64,000 nt of DNA from Ustilago trichophora (Eukaryota > Basidiomycota > Ustilaginomycetes > Ustilaginales > Ustilaginaceae), in the NCBI GenBank assembly GCA_900323505.1, contig OOIN01000008.1, positions 310,001 through 374,000 on the forward strand. The letters are read 5' to 3'. The notes beneath the pieces were generated by a model. That model worked only from the letters and a program-made list of their open reading frames with translations. It searched no databases and had not been told where the DNA came from. Position numbers and translations under genes: made by a program. Positions 62,601 through 64,000 of this stretch are shown piece by piece. Position 1 is the first letter of the stretch. The number at the start of each line of letters is the position of its first letter.

Positions 62601-63159
62601 CCCGAGCGAAGACGCCAAAAAACGCTTTCAAGAAGTATCCGAAGCATATGCCACCTTGGGCACCCCTGCCAATCGCAAATCGTATGACCGGCAATCATCG
62701 GCTTCGTCCTCCTCTGGAAACTATTCTGGATATGGCGATAACGTTGGACCAGGAGGTTATCACTACAACGCGGAGGATAACGTCAATCGTCGCGCTCGTG
62801 CTACCTATGCCTGGGACTATCAACGTCGACGACGGGCTGCCGATTCGCAATCCGCACAACAGGGTCCTGGGTTTGGCAGGCAGACGCACAGCTCAATTTT
62901 CAACGACACATCTTCAAACGATGCATTTGAAACCCTAGCGGCGCAACAGAGAGCCAGGGAGGCGAGAAATAGAGCCAGACAGATGGGATCTGACGCAGCA
63001 ACAATGGAGGAGAAGGCGTATCAGGCCGACGTTGCTAACCCTCTGATCAGATTTGGACAGGTCATGGTGCTGATGTACGTCGTTTACAAGGCGGGGACAT
63101 TCTTTGTCGGTGCTCAAAGCAACAACAGTAATAGTGGGAGGGCGAACAGGAGGAGTTGA
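59623..63159 (+). CDS. AFG1/LACE1-type mitochondrial AAA ATPase fused to a J-domain membrane protein
   Basis: One intron-free frame of 1178 residues. The N-terminus MLVSAARTIRSSCTARSILT is a mitochondrial presequence. The AFG1 part (about 85-900) has LLIYRAKVARGELEEDEEQL, Walker A GTPGTGKSM (about 207), Walker B ILLFDEIQ (about 337), the sensor VIGTSNRIPKDLY and the family end HVWGVREDWGKKAGAWG. AFG1 acts in quality control of inner-membrane respiratory proteins. After a Ser/Pro linker comes KRSFSTTSRAFARVA (about 943-957), itself like a presequence. A J domain follows, YSTLQVPRGATQAQIKSQFY with HPD at about 989, then a Gly/Tyr/Arg region and one membrane segment near 1143-1163 (FGQVMVLMYVVYKAGTFFVG). 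AFG1 proteins are normally about 400-650 residues and lack a J domain. No Met precedes the J part within the linker, so a simple second start is not available. Confidence 0.9.
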   Translation: MLVSAARTIRSSCTARSILTAPALPSAQRRLVTLPSPAHHPYQTRSTPIGSRPRATSRNLPSIPSCNLASFVGPSSHTPEPNALQVTDPLLIYRAKVARGELEEDEEQLRALVELRRINRTLRDYVPPAHLLGILNDDSQSASSAALASAINSRLRPGAKEFQDEPTSRAPSSAKKSDQTIGELVKWLSESEGLAELGTPKGLLITGTPGTGKSMVMDIFYDSLPTKYKFRRHYHHLLLDLYKIIWEEAERRRLAVSQGMPRPTATPEIGTGAIWTRANKASAWKRALRGMPFFRPDSLADDPNEQLQYVPGPDGDVVKTTLPLHAAAHLFLNHGHILLFDEIQLVDVASAGLLRRTLEAYWRLGGVVIGTSNRIPKDLYASNVQRGQLTQFLEILQERCPNHEMRRSRDFRREPFYRQEWLERNQSTEGKQEDGNTDAQTGQVSREQGQTSYFLRSEADKFTHLVDDAVGGRSAVPTTLNVYGRKLHVPRSVAATETHPSVCRFTFSELCDSPLGPADYLTLASTYHTFILEGVPQMTLMQKNQARRMITLLDAVYEAGCRLIVLADAGPDDLFFPDAEGAARHAARGPAAGPGDVRPELHYTRSAGGSMEDVVDMSTKGGRSPFLTPPPGQAYPEEEELARRKAGQRVDFSQDEFMTESLIMAETLSEAMQDTEEGFRPNISAYSSDRPSRSPETAKKDDKVGFKHLAIFSGEDERFSYQRAVSRLFEMSHPDWMRRKGWRPFLSNEMAAWAGTSKERAVAEAVGKAVVANELNEAHRHLDRAANAASTTAQMASADSPSRFVDPSGDFAEEASYETASFPGRRTAQTKLERQMEEWAARQLHQQEEQKAAEEAKRRKAYEAPDFSPGPIGKKRNRDEGPPVLSEAHVWGVREDWGKKAGAWGKGSAVFSQDPGNDAAASPSSAHPRRPTASKPGSSGSGGKRSFSTTSRAFARVAALDHYSTLQVPRGATQAQIKSQFYKLSKELHPDVNPSEDAKKRFQEVSEAYATLGTPANRKSYDRQSSASSSSGNYSGYGDNVGPGGYHYNAEDNVNRRARATYAWDYQRRRRAADSQSAQQGPGFGRQTHSSIFNDTSSNDAFETLAAQQRAREARNRARQMGSDAATMEEKAYQADVANPLIRFGQVMVLMYVVYKAGTFFVGAQSNNSNSGRANRRS

Positions 63160-63517
63160 GGAGATAGACCAACGAAGGGATCACATGTCATGTTTACTGC
63201 TCAATGATAGACACGGTCCATCACATTGGGTTTAGAGGTTGATCGAGCTTGTGATCAGTCGTTCTGTTTGCAAAGCTGCTTAAACTCAGTCATGAGTGCC
63301 TTGTGAGATGTTGGGCAGCAGAGAGAGGTGGTGCTTTACAATGCTGTGCTTGTTCCGCTGCAGCTGCACTCAACGCATCGCACGCCCTCTCCGATTCACG
63401 CATCGAGAAGCTTAACTTCGCTTCTAAGCTTGGAATTCAAACAAGGAATGCGGCATCCTTTCGATTCTTTGCGCTATCTACATGTTGCTGGCATGGCAGG
63501 CGGTGTGAAGCCCGACC
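63160..63517. other. Tail-to-tail intergenic region
   Basis: About 360 bp between the AFG1-DnaJ gene and the EMC10-like gene. No gene, repeat or RNA is seen. Confidence 0.45.
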
Positions 63518-64000
63518 CTAGTTGAGCTTCTTTGCACCCATCCCCGTCCCAGCGTGTTCAGAGCTGGCATGACCTTCAGCACCGTCCTTCCTCTCATCGT
63601 CACCAGGTGGCATGATCAGCAGAATCACCACTGGAATCAGATACATCCAGTACTTTTGCAAAAAGCTTTTCTCCGGTGGAGGTGTTTGGACCGTTCCATC
63701 TTCGTTTGTTGGCAAAGCCTGTTTCAAGGTCACTTTTGCCAATGCAGTTGCGCGTTTGACGTTGAGCTTTGTGTGGAGCTTGAGCTCTGTCGATAATGTG
63801 GAAGGAGGAGGAGGTTTTTGACCGCGATTGCTGCGACGAGCTAGCTCTCGCTGACGTTGCTTCTTCGCCTCGGCGCGAACGAGCGAGATCTTGTGGGTGG
63901 AAGGTACCGGGCAGGAGGAAGAGTCGAGCGTGATGTCCAAGATGCGATAGCTGAGGCCGGTGATCAGAGTTTCGTCGCTGGTGGAAGAGGTGCGAGTGGT
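63518..64000 (-). CDS. EMC10: ER membrane protein complex subunit 10-like, 3' part only (cut by the window edge)
   Basis: EMC10 is a single-pass subunit of the ER membrane insertase complex. The frame runs from the right edge of the window to a stop at 63518 and codes about 160 C-terminal residues; the start lies beyond 64000. The lumenal part includes SDETLITGLSYRILDITLDS and SCPVPSTHKISLVRAEAKKQ. The membrane anchor is PEKSFLQKYWMYLIPVVILL, which matches the EMC10 anchor motif (F-x-KYWMYIIPVVLxL). A short Asp/Glu/Gly-rich tail follows (PPGDDERKDGAEGHASSEH). A basic stretch (KKQRQRELARRSNRGQKPPP) lies in the middle. The identification rests mainly on the anchor segment, so I give it moderate confidence. 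Confidence 0.7.
   Translation of the reverse strand, partial: TTRTSSTSDETLITGLSYRILDITLDSSSCPVPSTHKISLVRAEAKKQRQRELARRSNRGQKPPPPSTLSTELKLHTKLNVKRATALAKVTLKQALPTNEDGTVQTPPPEKSFLQKYWMYLIPVVILLIMPPGDDERKDGAEGHASSEHAGTGMGAKKLN

Noticed and set aside
1..64000. tRNA, rRNA, CRISPR, transposon or retroelement genes
   Set aside because: I looked for B-box-like TTCGANTCC patterns, long terminal or inverted repeats, transposase/reverse-transcriptase motifs and spaced repeats, and found none I could defend. A tRNAscan or repeat-masking run could still find something I missed.

Overview
The window is nuclear DNA from a basidiomycete fungus, most likely a smut (Ustilaginaceae; Ustilago, Sporisorium or Pseudozyma-like). 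I infer this from intron-poor genes with long single-exon reading frames (Prp8 over 7.1 kb without an intron), the few short GT-AG introns, long serine/alanine/proline or glutamine insertions in conserved proteins, and the set of fungal housekeeping families. I could not run a search, so the species is not established. I see no rRNA, tRNA, CRISPR array or transposon.

Layout. 0.3-5.5 kb: a five-exon GNAT acetyltransferase (minus) divergent from an enlarged Mediator subunit Med20, then Get4. 5.7-12.9 kb: Prp8 (minus), the spliceosome core. 13.9-17.3 kb: a small three-exon acidic gene of unknown function, a probable APC/C subunit Cdc26 with a histidine-rich tail (minus) and a glutamine-rich coiled-coil protein. 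17.5-20.8 kb: a flavin monooxygenase-like gene and the proteasome deubiquitinase Rpn11 (both minus). 21.7-25.3 kb: an Arl8-type GTPase with an internal low-complexity insertion, and Vps52. 25.6-36.9 kb: a very large Ssk2-type MAPKKK (minus) divergent from RIC1. 37.0-39.3 kb: a PQ-loop transporter with a giant cytosolic loop (minus). 39.3-47.2 kb: almost 8 kb with no convincing conserved gene, carrying homopolymer runs, a dense cluster of TACTGTA sites, one candidate small secreted protein and a long pyrimidine-rich leader. 47.2-50.9 kb: a HoxX-like formyltransferase/crotonase protein with a long disordered tail. 52.2-59.0 kb: a Dal5-type MFS permease, Mdm12, Dre2 and Bud23 (minus). 59.6-63.2 kb: a single reading frame that joins an AFG1-type mitochondrial AAA ATPase to a J-domain protein. 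63.5 kb to the edge: the 3' part of an EMC10-like gene (minus).

Functionally the genes are mostly unrelated housekeeping genes. Several touch membrane traffic and organelle contact (Get4, Arl8, Vps52, Ric1, Mdm12, EMC10). Vps52 and Ric1 both work in the Ypt6/Rab6 retrograde route to the Golgi. Stress signalling (Ssk2-type kinase), gene expression (Med20, Prp8), protein turnover (Rpn11, Cdc26), Fe-S assembly (Dre2) and ribosome biogenesis (Bud23) are also present.

The items I would look at first are the HoxX-like protein in a fungus with its unusual upstream region, the AFG1-DnaJ fusion that keeps an internal mitochondrial presequence, and the TACTGTA-rich intergenic DNA.
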